A stretch of 64,000 nucleotides of DNA, taken from positions 40,809,280-40,873,279 of the forward strand of contig NC_083605.1 in assembly GCF_029168945.1 (NCBI RefSeq), written 5' to 3'. The first letter of the stretch is position 1; every line of letters begins with the position of its first letter. A program made the translations under genes and the position numbers. The notes beneath the pieces are model-generated. The model did not search any database. It had not been told where the DNA came from and saw only the letters and a program-made list of their open reading frames with translations. The stretch comes from Cannabis sativa (Eukaryota > Streptophyta > Magnoliopsida > Rosales > Cannabaceae). Shown here in pieces: positions 10,301 to 22,479 of this stretch.

Positions 10301-12741
10301 TACCTTATAACAAAAGATAGTCCTCGATCAGTAATGAACGAGGTATGTTCTTGGTCTGGTTCGTACATCGGGATTTGATTATATCCCGAGTATGCATCCA
10401 TGAAGCTTAAAAGTGCGTGGCCTGCAGTGGCATCGACAAGCTGGTCAATGCTAGGAAGAGGAAAACTGTCTTTGGGACAGGCTTTGTTCAAATCTGTAAA
10501 GTCAACGCAGGTTCGCCATGAGCCATTGGGCTTTGGCACAAGTACCGGATTGGCTAACCAGTCGGGGTAAAATGACTCCCGTATAAAGCCGCAGGCAAGG
10601 AGGCGGTCAACTTCTTCTTTCAGCGCTAGGTACCTCGCGGGGTCCATTTTGCGGCGCTTTTGTCGGACACCTCGCACTTCGGGGTCAATGTTCAAGCGAT
10701 GACACATGACCTGTGGAGATATCCCGACCATATCTGAATGTTTCCAGGCAAAAATATCAAGATTTTGTTTTAGAAAAGTCGTTAATTGTTCTCGCAATTG
10801 TTTGTTTAATCTAGAACCAATTTTCAAAACCTTGTTATTGTCTATAGGATCTATAGGTACCTCGATTGTATCTTCCGCGGCTTGGGCTGCGGCCGTGTGA
10901 TCAAGGATTCTCGGATCCAAGTCTGGTTTGTCTATATGCGGTACCTCTTCGATCCGAAGGATTTCCTGGCGAGGTGGTGGTGCGTCCAAAAGGTGGATAA
11001 CGTTCACCGTCCTTTTTTCTGCGAGCTTTACAGCTGCGTTGTAACATTCTCGCGAGTCAGATTGGACTCCCCTCACTGATCCTACTCCAGAGGGAGTGGG
11101 GAACTTCAGTGTTAGATGATAGATCGAAGTTACGATCTTCATCTCCTTTAGAATCGGCCGTCCAATCACGGCGTTGTATGCCGAATATTGATCAATTACT
11201 GCGAAGTCGGCCATCGACTTGGCAGTTATCGGGCTTCCCAAAGTGATTGGGAGTTTGATCATCCCTTTTATAGCTATGACATCTCCCGTGAAGCCATAGA
11301 TGCTCGATGTCATGGGCCGCAAATCTTTTTCTTGTAGCCCCATTTGCTTGAAAGCTTGGAAGTTCAGTAAATTTACCGAGCTTCCATTATCGACCAATAT
11401 GCGATGAACGTTATCTCCACCTATATTGGCAATTATCACAAGTGCGTCAGAATGCGGGTGGTGGACCCATCTCGCATCGCTCTCCATGAAGACAATGTCC
11501 TCGCAGTCTCTCTTGAAGAGCTTCTCTGGCCGCTCACCAAGATTGTTCACATTGGTAAGCGGCTTCTCCTTGGCTTCTCTGGCATACCTTTCTTGTGATT
11601 TGCGAGAGTCGCCCGCGATGTGTGGTCCTCCGATTATAGTCAAGATATTGCGAGGTGCTCTAGAGCCACTTGCATTCTGATTTTCTCCTTTGTCATCCGC
11701 TCGGGGATGGCTTTCCTCGTTTCTTCTATACTTATCGAATTTTCCCCTTCTGATCAATTCTTCAATCTCGTCCTGCAAGACCCAACATTCAAGGGTAGTG
11801 TGACCGATATCCTTGTGGTACTTACAGAACTTCTTGGGGTCTCTTCGGTCGCGATTTCCCCTGATGGGGGGCGGCTTCTTGAAGACGCCGTTCCTTTCCT
11901 CAACCGCATAGATGTGGTCTCGGGGGACGGCGAGTTCAGTATAGTTGACAAAGCGGGGTCCTCCTTTTCTTTTGGGCGAGGACTCCTTTTTAGGAGGCGA
12001 CTTGGCCAACTTCGGGCTTCGTGGTTTGCGTGGACTGCGTCTTCTGGGGCTTCGGCCCCTGGAATTCTTTCCTCGTGGACTGCGGGATCGCGACCGCGGT
12101 ATGGGTGATCGCCTCTTGTTCTTGCCCTTTTCCAATTCCGCCAGGGAGTTCTCGATTCTCTTATGAGGTTCGGCCATGGCGAAGAATTCTACCAAGGATT
12201 CTGGCCTTCGGGCCTGTAGCTCTTTCCAGAAATCGGTTCTCGGCAGGACACCTGTTATTAACATGCAAACAAGCGAAGACTCGGGAGCCTTCTCAACTTT
12301 TGTTACCTCAGCGTTAAAACGCTTGAAATAATTCTGCAAAGACTCACCAGATTCTTGCTTGATGTTCGCCAAAGTCGTATAGGGTGGCCTATACGTCATC
12401 GTGGCCTGGAAGTGTGTGAGAAATAGATCGACGAAGTTCTCCCATGTCGATATCGATGCCTCTGGTAATTGGGTGAACCAATCATGGGCATTCTCTTCAA
12501 GCGTAGCCGCGAGAATGCGACACTTCGCGAGTTGCGGCACCTGGTCCACTTCCATTATGGTGTTAAATTTCTCTAGGTAGTCTAACGGGTTAGATGTACC
12601 TTTATATTTGAGGGATTCAGATAAACGGAATCCCTTTGGAAGTTGGGCCTGTCGCACTTCTGCGGTAAACGGCGAGGTGCCGTGCAGCTTGTATACGGGC
12701 TTACGCTGCTGTTCGAGCATTTTCAAAGCTTGCAGAAGCAT
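10300..12741 (-). pseudogene. Element A gag (main part), protease and N-terminal reverse transcriptase
   Basis: 813-codon frame. Residues 35-200 are the retrotransposon gag domain (conserved WFTQLP and YFKRF). Residues 205-260 are rich in arginine, serine, proline and lysine. A zinc-knuckle-like CKYHKDIGHTTLECW motif is at 306-320. Protease is around D451 (VDNGSSVN). Reverse transcriptase begins at about 690 (FIRESFYPDWLANPVLVPK). The frame ends RGLSFVIR, where a one-base loss in a T run near 10310 shifts it; the next frame (10300-8189) continues the same domain with one base of overlap. Probably one polyprotein originally. Start at 12741 is only the first ATG in this frame; upstream gag is in two other frames. 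Confidence 0.9.
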
Positions 12742-12779
12742 ACTTTGATCGATTCCTCCCCGTCGCAGAGGTGGAGTCG

Positions 12780-13016
12780 CTACAACAAGGGGCTCGCAGC
12801 CACTGCGGCAAGGTTTGAAGGGATATTAATCCCTGTGGTCGCGATTGGCGCGATAGGCGGGTTGGCAACTGCGTTGACACCCTGATCGCCCATATGGGGA
12901 TCATGGAGTGTCTCCGTGTTGCGCGGGCCGCGGGAGCGCGCCCTAAAGACTGCATTGAGATGATCACGCAGATCACCTCGGTGTACACGGTAGCGTCCTC
13001 CCTGCTGTGTTCGCAC
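12780..13016 (-). pseudogene. Element A gag, middle fragment in a second frame
   Basis: Short frame with the segment HRGDLRDHLNA, which fits the linker region of Tat gag proteins. It ends at a stop just before the main gag frame. With 13630-13190 upstream, it shows that the N-terminal third of gag is spread over three frames. A competing frame at 13165-12701 is longer but has no recognisable gag feature. Confidence 0.5.
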
Positions 13017-13189
13017 AGAGCCAGACCTCGTATATCTGCTTGGGGTGCGGTTATGCGAGGATGAAGAGGCTGATTCTGCGTCGTTATCTCAAGGATGACG
13101 ACTGCGAGGGTTGCGGCGCTCGGGATCCTCGTCGGTTCGCGTGCTCTGGTTAGGCAACCTTGCATATTGGTCTCTCGACGTCGGGTGAT

Positions 13190-13630
13190 TCAAATCCAAG
13201 ATTTCGTGATCGCTCTTCGCTCCCTGCGTACACGGTTAGTTTGACGTCGAGAAACTGTTACCTGAGGGTTTTCATTATGAACGGCAGGGACCCGAGGAGG
13301 GTGTCGAGCGCGACTCTGTCCATCTACCTCGGCTTGTAGTGCTCGCAGCTGATCCTGGATTGCAGCGTATTGATCGCCGTGAGCCGGACCATTCCTTCGG
13401 ACACGACCGCCGGGTGACAGGGGAAAGTGCATGGTTGCTGGCGGTGTGGATGTGCCTCCAGCTTGAGGACCAGTTGTTTCTGGAAACAGGTTGAGTGGTC
13501 TGATGTTGCTCCTCCCTACCCCGCCGTTGATGACGTCTACAGGCGGCACTCCGGTTCCAGGCAATGGTACGTTCACCGTTCCAATGTTGATGGACTCATT
13601 GTTAGCTCTGTTAGCGTGATTTCCAGCCAT
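13190..13630 (-). pseudogene. Element A gag N-terminus
   Basis: 146-codon frame beginning with ATG 51 bases inside the primer site, the expected start for gag. It is rich in proline, glycine and asparagine, with a short coiled-coil-like QDQLRALQAEVDGQ. It ends at a stop (13190-13192), after which the likely gag sequence continues in other frames. The call rests on position and low-complexity character rather than a named domain. Confidence 0.6.
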
Positions 13631-13680
13631 GTTAAGTGATGTTACTTTGAGGTAAATAAAATCTTACAATCAGTTTCCCA

Positions 13681-13694
13681 CAGACGGCGCCAAA
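13681..13694 (-). other. Primer-binding site of element A
   Basis: On the minus strand TTTGGCGCCGTCTG lies directly at the inner edge of the 5' LTR, followed by TGGGAAACTG. This TGGCGCCG-type primer site is common in plant Tat/Athila-group Gypsy elements and sets the element orientation. Confidence 0.75.
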
Positions 13695-14563
13695 TGTTGT
13701 TACTAGAATTTCACAACACCAAGAAGTGTAATTTAGCTGGTAAAAGATAGAATTATTTGAAAGAATATAAATGCGAGTAGTCAACCTAAAACGGCGAGCA
13801 CTCAAATGGGAATGCGAGAACAGACAACAAAGCCGGAAAAAATACAGAAGACGATGAAATATAGTGGTTCAGTCAGATTTTGTTCTGCTTAGTCCACTGT
13901 AGCAAGGGATTCGTAGGTCCATTTTCACGGCGGATCACCCCTTTATATACAAAGCAGGTGCCCAATCGGTTACATGAGGATCACATTTATTGTTAATCCA
14001 TTATTTACACATTAAATTGTCATAATTAAACTCAGACAACGTTAACATTAATAAATATATGACAGTTACTGAACTTATCAACGTATGCGTCCTTCGCATC
14101 TGCGAGTTGACCGTTCGTGTTCCGTCTGTTGAGTTCGTAGGGTCGCACGTACGTTTGGAACGTCTGCGTCCTTAGGTGATCGCTCGTTATAGACGTCGCA
14201 TGCTGAAGTTGGTAGCATCTGGACATGCGAACTTACATTGGTCCGTTAGGGCTATTGGGTCATTGGGACCAAAACTGCATCATAGGGCATTGGCCTCTAT
14301 ACTAACCGCGGAGGTATAGAGGGAGGCACTCGCACATGTTCTGACATATGCGAGTTGGGTCTACCCTGTATGATGAGGATTACGGTTATGCGGTGTGAAT
14401 TAAGTCGCATCCGCGATACCTCGCTGGTTTTATCCTGGGCGAGGTCTAAACTTCGAGAAGCCTCTCCTGGACATTTCAGCCTTCACTGGAAGTCTGGATA
14501 CACGTGTCCTTCAAGGAGGGGTCTGGTCTCGAGTTTCTAGGTGAGAGAAATCTCACTATAACA
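13695..14563 (-). repeat. Element A 5' LTR
   Basis: 869 bp, with one base different from the 3' LTR in my reading (14406). The minus-strand promoter would use the TATATAAAG box complementary to 13941-13949. The right flank CATGT repeats the left flank of the other LTR. Confidence 0.93.
13941..13949 (-). promoter_or_regulatory. TATA box of the element A LTR promoter
   Basis: TATATAAAG on the minus strand within the 5' LTR (copy in the 3' LTR at 3311-3319). This is the only strong TATA box in the LTR on that strand; transcription would proceed toward gag. Confidence 0.6.
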
Positions 14564-14662
14564 CATGTGAACCATGCAACATTAAATGTTATTTATGATA
14601 TTTATTAATAAGTAAATCTGATTATATTGAAATGAGTTTTATTTAGGGCATAACACCCAACA
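14564..14662 (-). repeat. Copia element I 5' LTR, second part
   Basis: Continues the LTR interrupted at 3064 and ends with CCCAACA, matching the ends of the F LTRs (36824, 44767). The outer flank TGTAC (14663-14667) should recur left of the window if this is the target duplication. Confidence 0.85.
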
Positions 14663-14849
14663 TGTACATCTTTATCTCGCTTAAGACAATACAGTCAGGG
14701 AGTTATATATATGCTCTATTAACTCCGCATTTAATGAGTTATTCAATTTAATATTCTTTAATATAATTGCCATTATATTTGTTGATTTATATTCTTCAAG
14801 GTTGTCACGTGTCATCCTCTGAAGTACCAGCCGAATTTCGAGTATAACA
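14663..14849 (-). repeat. Remnant B: end of a Retand-like 3' LTR
   Basis: The segment ends TATAACA followed by ATTGCCCCTTA, the same arrangement as the inner edge of the element A 3' LTR (TATAACA then CATGCCCCTAG). It therefore looks like the inner 187 bp of a 3' LTR of a related minus-strand element, cut by element I. It contains a G-box CACGTG at 14816-14821, also seen in LTR A (3871-3876). Confidence 0.6.
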
Positions 14850-15069
14850 ATTGCCCCTTAAAAAGTATTTTCAGTGAAAAGTTCTTTTTAAATGATTACT
14901 GAGGGTATTTTTGTCATAATCCATTTTGAAAAAACGCATGCCTTTGATATTGACAGTTTTGTGGTTTCGAGGCACATCATGAGCATTAGATAACTATCTT
15001 TTCCACTTCTTTTTAATTTATACCCCTTGGATCATTTACTCCTTAATTTAACAGAGATCAACCCAGTGG

Positions 15070-15077
15070 TATAAAAC
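15070..15077 (+). promoter_or_regulatory. TATA box before the antisense gene of remnant B
   Basis: TATAAAAC on the plus strand, about 220 bp inside the LTR edge, in the same relative position as the TATTTAAA of element A. Inferred core promoter of the antisense gene. Confidence 0.45.
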
Positions 15078-15514
15078 GAACATAGGAACCACCTTTTCAT
15101 CATCTTTGCCATTTCAAAAAATTGCTTCAAGTTCTCTGCAAAAAAAAAAACCCACCCAAATTTTTTGAAGCTTTGCATGCCATCTTTGTCTTTGACATAC
15201 TTCTTGCGAGTTTCGTCAAATTTTCTTTTCGACCTCAAGCATTCAAAGAGATCACCAAATCGTTCGCTGCATCGTTGATTGCAGAACTATTCATCGCGCC
15301 AAAACCCGACTTCAAACAGTAATTGATTCATTACTCTATGCTTTCTTATTTGCCCTTTCATTTTACGTTTCTGGGTTTGATCACTACTTTTATCATTTGC
15401 ACCTTTGTCATCTTATTAGGTTTTAGCGATTTTAGGTTCAATTTTTTTTTCGCAAATTTTAGGGTTTAGGCAGAGGGTAGATTTCTGGGTTTCTCAAATT
15501 TATAAGCTTCTGGT

Positions 15515-18400
15515 TTGATAAATTTCATCCAGGAATTGGGATTGCTTTCTTTTTGTAACAATGTCCTAATCTGGTTCAAAAGTTTATTGTCAAAAAATTT
15601 AGAAACACAGTGCCCCAGTGAACTTGCCATCGCCTATAAACCCAAAATTTCAAAACCCAAATCCAAATTAGAGATAAATGATGTAAAAATTAGGGACCAC
15701 TTAGTAAAACCCACAAAGATGATATTGCTAGTCGCCACAGGCCCTTCTTGCAAGAAATCACAGAAGGCAAACGTCGTTTCTTGCGAGATGCTGCTTGGCC
15801 TAAACCTCCAGTTTATCATCTATTCCTTTGGCTAGGCTTTTATTTTTATCCAAAGTCACGATTGCATTTTCACCAAGTGACCTAGATTTTGAAATCAAGA
15901 CTTCCAAGCCACGCAAATCGAAGACTCCCCAAGACCCTAACATTACCTTCGAGGCTGAACTTATCGAGTTGAGGGTACAAGCCATCAAAGTTTACGTAGG
16001 TAACATCTTAAGGACTTATGGCATTGACCAAAAGCGAAAATGTCAGGTTAGATCAGTAGTCGCTGGTGAGTTTAGTTGTTACCCAGCAGAACGACTTACT
16101 CGCAAAGCACCCGAGGGTACCAGTGGCTTGGCGAGTACAAGTAGCTCGACATGGATAGGCGCTTGGAGCCTTGAACATATCAGGGTTGGAGTAATTATTC
16201 CCCTGCGAGATTACTATAAGGACTTCCTTAACCATCTTGGAATCGCCCCATTCCAGTTGGTTCCTATTTCATACAGAATCCTTGCAAGTTTGAAGGTTCT
16301 GTACAAAATTTTATTATGGGAGTGCCCCACTCCCCTGCAAAATAGTATATCTCTACTCGGTGAAGGCAGTCCCTGTGAGGAAGAATGCAACAGGAGGCTT
16401 TTATTATCTTGGGACTCACACAGGCTATCGTAAGATAATTGTTGGGCTGCCAAACAAGACCCCTTACAAAGAGGACTTCTTCTGGACAACCAACCTCTCC
16501 CCAATCAACACAATCACCTTCCGTATAATATGTAAGTGACTATCTACCTCAGACTTTGTTTTAAATTATTCCATGTCTTTAATTTTAGCCTCACTGACTT
16601 GCAATCCTATTATTTTGACAGCGGTCCCAAAAAGACCAACTCCTACTCCCGAGATGGCTGAGCGACGTAGGCTATTGTTGGGTCTTCGATATGGTCTTTG
16701 ATTAGCTGAGTTCCTCTTGAACGAGGTCAACTTGAGGCCCGTGGGCCTCCTCGTTGAGAACGAGTATACTTGTGATTATTAATATCCTAAGTATGCGTCT
16801 TGGCAGTAAGCTCCAATCCCAACTGACGAGAGAACTCAAGATTATGCGGCTCGGGTGCACTACCTCCAGAACGCAGTCCCTCAATAAACTGAAAAAGGAA
16901 CATCCCGATGTAATTAATGTGGTTGGTCACCCACAGTGCTTAGGGTCGAGCGTACTACATAAGTGTCTTTTTGAGATAACCATTATAATTTCTACACCTA
17001 GAATCCCCTCCTCATAGATTGCATTGCACATAGGTTCGATAGTTGGTAACAAAAATTCCACGTCCAAATTAGTTGTACTGACTCCTACTATGGGTTAGCC
17101 AAGCAGTATGGGACCATGCTGGATAGGTCAGGACATTTAGATTCGAGCTGGGATTTAAAACCAATTAATTCCTATGACATATTCAGGATCACAGGATGTA
17201 GGGATTTTAGTGAATATTATAGTCCTCCCTCTTCATCTTCTTATGATTATGGTAAATCCCTTAGGTGGGATATAATTTCCCAATTTCCCCTTTTACTTGT
17301 TTTTAAACAAATTTTAACACATTGTTCTGTCTCGTAGAAATGGATATTGAAGACCTTCTCCATTCCTCGAGCAAGAAGGGAAATAAAAGGTTAACTACCT
17401 CGAAGACTTCCTCTAATGTCACTGTGGAGCCTCTCAAAAGGCCCAGGTTGACAACTCCCAATAAGAAGCGAGCCACCCAGACCGTTGACCTCGAGGCCCC
17501 TGAGAACCAGGTTCAGACTCACCCTCCGGCCCTTGCTCATACTGAAGAGCCCATCCCCAAAGCCAATCAGGTTGCAGCCTCTTCGAGTCAAGTGCCTGAG
17601 ACTCTGCCCATCGAGGCTGGGAGGGTTGGCTCAGAGTATTCTATGCAATACGCTGGTGCTTATTGGCGTCATTTTCGATCCTTCCTTCCCAATGACTGGG
17701 ACTTAATCAATAATGGCCACCTGGATGAGATGCTCGAGAGGAGTGTTGCCTTTGGCCTCTCGGTAAACTTCTGTACTCTTCTCATTTTATTTCCCTTTTT
17801 AGCAACCTTCAAAAATACTTATGCTTTTTTATTTATTTGTTTTCAGCAAACTTTCATCTCCTTTGTCACCCAGCGCCGAGGTCTAGATAGGATGAAGCAA
17901 CTGGAGATTGAGATCCAGAAGGTTATTAGTCAACACGAGGCCATCCAGGGAATGGGATGAGGCTCAGACAAAGATCTCTTGCTTAAAAAAGGAAGACGAG
18001 GAGGTGAAGAGGGCCAATAAAGCCGAAATTGAAACTGCTCAAAAAGGAGGCGAAGGACAAGTCTGAGTTATGCTAGAAACTCCAAGAGGAACTCAATGCA
18101 GCAAATGTAGCGCTTGAGGCAAAAGAGGCTGACACCAAGGAGCGATGCAATGCCATTGCCATGCGCTCCATCAATCAAGCCTAGATGGCGAATCCAGAAA
18201 TGGAATTGAGTTTCCTGGGATAGGCCATGGAGGAAGTCCTTGCTTACTACGAGCAAGCTAAAAAGGCAGAAGAGGAAGTTGAGGTAGCATGGTAAGTTAT
18301 AGAAAAAGAACCATCGAATTCTCCTACTATGTAGGCTTGGTTTTTAACTATTTACTTTTTTATTTTGTATTTTTAGGAAAATGGCCATAAGGTCGAGACA
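15515..18400 (+). pseudogene. Remnant B: decayed antisense ORF (PF04195-like)
   Basis: Plus-strand coding traces in several frames. At 16170-16300 the segment PLRDYYKDFLNHLGIAPFQL then VPISYR corresponds to the FHPFVAAILRRYDVSPFQL region of the element A antisense ORF. At 16390-16530 a shifted frame gives GGFYYLGTHTGYRKIIVGLP. At 17340-17960 a basic, serine-rich frame starting MDIEDLLHSSSKKGNKR leads, across a probable intron (about 17764-17846), to a coiled-coil-like stretch (17880-18290). There are many stops and shifts, for example TGA at 17958, so it is a relic. Its introns are not reliably placed. It shows that the antisense gene belongs to the family rather than to one insertion. Confidence 0.6.
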
Positions 18401-18987
18401 ATAGTTTTCCCTTTGTGGCACTTTTGTAAAGATAAATTTGCAAAGTTGGATGACCAACTTTGCTTTTATTTTATCTTTTATTGAATGCCTCGCACTTTTA
18501 TATTTGAACTTAATATATTTACTTTTTTACATATTCATTCACAACTTAAACAATTATATTTTGATCAAATTTAAAGTACTTTAAGCCTTTCCAATGCTCG
18601 TATTTTCATTTGATATTGTTTAAGTAGTTAGTAATCTACTATGTGCGCGAGCAGTTATTGTCTGCTATGCTTTTGATTGGCGAGCAGTTTATTAATTCTT
18701 CTTCACATTAACAGTTATAATCTGTTTTAAGCAAACTTAAACATACTTTTAATGATTCATTTCGTGACTCACTTTATACATTTTTGATTGCTTATATGAA
18801 TAATTAGGCCTTCTATTCATATTTTAGGTTTAAATATTTTCTCAAGGAATCTTGGTGTCTTGTTTAATACTTCCCTACGAAATGCGAGCCGTTAGTATTC
18901 AGCTTTTTCATGTAGCTTAATGTTGTTTTTATGAGTTAAATCTCATTTACAACTGCTACTTTTGACTTTCCTTTCTGGCGAGAATGG
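18401..18987. other. Non-coding end of remnant B
   Basis: AT-rich sequence after the antisense gene of B with no convincing frame on either strand. By comparison with element A it should be the gap between the antisense gene and the end of pol. It is cut at 18988 by the Copia LTR of G; the pol of B is not in the window. Confidence 0.4.
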
Positions 18988-20447
18988 TGTTGGACTTTGT
19001 GCCCTAAATAAAACTCTATTTCAATGTAATCCTTTCTATTCAATTATCAATAAAGAAATAGAATTATTTTCATTACTTATTTAGTATGTCATTTGGTTCA
19101 TGTAATCATTTATATGGTTATTTGATTTATAAATTTATCCAAATCCTTATCACATTAATATTCTTGTTTATTGTGTCGTCAACACAGTGGAAAGTAATCA
19201 AGATTATGTGATTAAATGTATTCCTAGATTTATCAGTACACAGGGTTTAACTGATATGATAATCTTCAAGATAGTTTACTTGCACCTTGGATAAGTGCTA
19301 TGTCTTTTCCAGGGCATTGGTTAAAGTAAAGCTTGGGTTGGATGCATGGAGTATGCAATGGAAGGGACTGATATTGAACTTGGATTAAATATGATAAATT
19401 TACCGTAATATCTATTCAATTCAATATCACCTAGTTGATCCAAGATCAAATGATCTTAATCCTGACATGGTTAGGTTCGATCTCAAGAGTGTTATTTGTG
19501 TTCTTTGATTTGTTAGTTAAGCCTACCTTTTGGTATGGGTGATACGTAAATTTTGGGAACATGATAGTACAATTGAGTGGGAGCACTAATCATAGATGTG
19601 GAATCTATAGCTTCTATCCGGACATAGAAGTGAAACGATGATTTCCTTCGAGTTTGGCTAGACAGAGATAAATGATTAAGTACTCATTTCAGTGATTATA
19701 TTAGTTCACTGAAATATTATTTATAGGTGGCTAAGTGTTTTAAGGATAAAATACATTGAAGGGTGTAACGGTAAATTAATCCCTATGCAATGTAGATCAT
19801 CTAAAGAGGAGCATTGATTATTAGGATTATAACAATGGATAATTAATAACGTATCTATATCGTGGAACATATAGAGCGTTCTATGTAACTAAGAGTGCAA
19901 TTCCAAGTTCTATAGTGGATTCAATGAGGAATTAATAAGTTAGTAGATTTACTTGGTAAATTCTAGATCTGCTTATTGGAAGCTCGGTTATATAGGCCCA
20001 TAGTCCCCATACTAATTGAGACAAACTGCTTGTAAGACTCATTTAATTGATTTTAGTTAATCAATTATAATTCTAAAATTAGACTATGTCTAGTTTATGA
20101 ATTTTTCACTAAAATATGGCTTGATGGTGAAGAAATAGTATTTAGGGCTATTTATTAATTAAGAGAGTTTATGGAGTCTAAATAATAAATATTATAAATG
20201 ATAATTTTATTTGATAATTATTTTAATTATTAAATAAATAGTTTTTGCATTTATAGGGTTGAAAATGCAAAAAGTGGTATTTGTGAAAAATAGATAAAAT
20301 AGTTGAGAAAAATAACAAAAACCAAACTAGTGTAGGGCCTACTATGTGGTCGGCCACTAGATTGTTATTTTACTCCCTTGTTGTCAATTTTTATTCCAAA
20401 TAATTCAACTCTAACCCTAGTGGAAATTAGTATAAAAGGAAGGCTAT
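18988..20447 (+). repeat. Copia element G 5' LTR (3' part missing)
   Basis: Begins TGTTGG and continues GCCCTAAATAAAACTC, the reverse complement of the ends of the minus-strand F and I LTRs, so it is a plus-strand LTR. The same central blocks follow in order. About 1.46 of the expected 1.9 kb is present before element C begins at 20448. Because the plus-strand Copia leader of G resumes on the far side of C at 29800, I read this as the 5' LTR of G, split by C. TATA box TATAAAAG lies at 20431-20438. Confidence 0.7.
20431..20438 (+). promoter_or_regulatory. TATA box of Copia element G LTR
   Basis: TATAAAAG, ten bases before the insertion of element C, at the place equivalent to the TATA boxes of the I and F LTRs. 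The promoter is separated from the rest of G by about 9 kb of inserted DNA. Confidence 0.55.
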
Positions 20448-22456
20448 TGTAACACCCTAACGCTAAGGCACGCTACAGTGCTTTCTTTGCTAATCAAAGA
20501 TTTATCTTGAAAAATGTGTCAAATTAAAACTTTTATAATAAATATTAAACTTTATAATTTACATATTAATTTACAAACACCGAGATCCCGATTCTTAACT
20601 TTTATACAAAAAATTGCCAAAATACAATATCCAAGTCGCACAGTGACTACAAAATAATATACCCAGATGTCCCGAGACAGAACACTCCAGGTCACGCTGC
20701 CACGACATGTACAATCTCATCCTAGCTCAGGCTCACTCCTGCTCAGCTTTCGCCTTTCTTTTACCTACACATGGAAGCAGAATTGTGAGTCAACAGACTC
20801 AGTAAGAAAAGCATATAACATATCATATAATATCGATTTGTATCTAGGCGCCCATACACCTATTTACAAGGCTCAACAGATGAGTAAGAACGTTCTACTA
20901 AGGATATGACCATGTACCATGTACCACATGCACTGAGTATACCTTTGTACTAGTGTAGGTAGGGTATTGACCGCACCTTGAGTATTGTTAAGTGTTGTTC
21001 CACAAACACCTTGTACCTTTCCATACAAGTGCTTGTAACACCACGATGTTCTTTCAGACATCATACACTTTACCAATGCTCTCCGTAACTCAACCGTACA
21101 AGTGTTGGTAGTATATGAATCACAACATATAAGAATGCACATACACTAAACATATACTTACATTCAGATATTCATATTACACATTATATACAGTTCTTAC
21201 CTTCCTTCCAGATTAAAGTGTGCTGGCCAACCTGAACGGAAAGTCTTGTGCGAAATGGATGCCCTAATCACATAATGAAACTGGGTAAATCACATGATCG
21301 AAAACCCTAATCCGGGAAACCCGAACCCACCACTCTAGGTTCTATTATATTCTCTAGGGATTACACTAACTCAGGATATAGGGAAACACCAACTACAGCA
21401 CTGAAATGGACGAGAATTGAGAAAATGGAGCATTCGGGGACGCTGCCAAAACCGGCTAGCACGTTTACACCAGTTCACCCCAAAATTTCTATTTCTTGCT
21501 CAATCCTCCATCAAATGCAACCAAACCTTCCAGAGTACCTAATTAGGGTATACACAATGTTTTTCAACCAGTAATTCACAGAAAAACTCAATGAAACTCA
21601 ACATGCCATTAGAGATCAAAGCTTTGAGCTCAAAGCTCAAATTTGCATAAATTCATCACAACACAACCAAATCAGCTACTAGAGGCTAAAATTAACTCAA
21701 ATCAAACTTAGAATTCGAACCCTAAGCATTTCTAACCCTAACAGCTCCCACTTATCAAAATCACATACTTAAACTAACCTAAAGCTTCAAAAACAGAAAA
21801 ATAAAGGTTTTAGGGTTTTACCTTTGCTTTGGATTCACAAAGACTTTGCTTTATATTCAGAAAACACCAAATTGAAGATGAAATCCCCCTGGTTTGCTTC
21901 AGCCGAAAGAGAAAGAGAGAGAGTTCTCAAGTTTTGACTTTTTCTTCCAATTTCCCTTATTTTCTAAGATGAGAATTAAAAATAACTTAATTAATCCTTG
22001 CTGAATAAATAATAGGCCATGTGTCACTACCTAGGGCAGCCACCAAATCACACCTTTGCAAAATGGCTAAAATGCCCCTTAATTACAACTTAAGCAATTC
22101 TAATACTAGGGGTAAAATGGTCAAACTCCATAACCCCGCTCAACCCCGATATTTTATTTTCTCCAATATAAATGACACTAAGAAATAAGGTCCTAAACTT
22201 AACCATGTGATCAAACTAGTCATCAATCGTATTTTCCGTCGTCGCCGAGCAAAAATTACAAAAATTGCATAATTCACATATAAGTCAAATAATACCCCTA
22301 GAGTTTAAGAAAATCTCCGAAATTGAGAAATTATAACTCTAATGCCCATTTCTAACAATGGGGCCCATAGATAATTAAATTCATAAATAATTATAAAAAT
22401 AACAGAAATTAGTGCTAATTGCCTTTACTAATCCAATCTACTAAGCGATCATTACA
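20448..22456 (-). repeat. Element C 3' LTR
   Basis: About 2.0 kb, TGTAACACCC to ATTACA. The start is confirmed by the second copy at 29579 (TGTAACGCCC). The inner edge is set by the adjacent minus-strand GGGGGATAATTG purine tract (22457-22468). Small frames at 20667-20909 and 20873-21142 lie in it and have no recognisable product. Confidence 0.85.
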
Positions 22457-22468
22457 ATTATCCCCCTA
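22457..22468 (-). other. Polypurine tract of element C
   Basis: GGGGGATAATTG on the minus strand, directly inside the 3' LTR. Elements D (52249-52262) and E (56299-56309) have the same kind of G-run tract. Confidence 0.65.
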
Positions 22469-22479
22469 TTAAAAGGATT

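Larger units (their letters stand above)
3065..14563 (-). mobile_element. Element A: complete Retand-like (Tat lineage) Ty3/Gypsy retrotransposon
   Basis: An 11.5-kb element bounded by two 869-bp LTRs (3065-3933, 13695-14563) that begin TGTTGT and end ATAACA, flanked by a perfect 5-bp duplication CATGT (3060-3064, 14564-14568). I found one base difference between the LTRs (3776 versus 14406), so the insertion is recent. Order on the minus strand: 5' LTR, primer site, gag, protease, reverse transcriptase, RNase H, a second RNase H, integrase, then a long region carrying a plus-strand antisense gene, polypurine tract and 3' LTR. The second RNase H and the antisense ORF are marks of the Tat/Retand lineage. 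Gag-pol is interrupted by several frame changes, so it is probably not autonomous as sequenced. Confidence 0.93.

Noticed and set aside
11620..12317. Plus-strand frames of 98-162 codons opposite gag
   Set aside because: Mirror frames of the arginine/serine/proline-rich gag of element A; no independent features.
12701..13165. 154-codon minus-strand frame in the gag region of A
   Set aside because: Overlaps the better gag frame 13016-12780 and has no recognisable gag segment; kept out as a likely shadow.
18988..20447. Solo Copia LTR
   Set aside because: The plus-strand Copia leader resumes beyond element C, so a split 5' LTR of G explains it better; a solo LTR remains possible.
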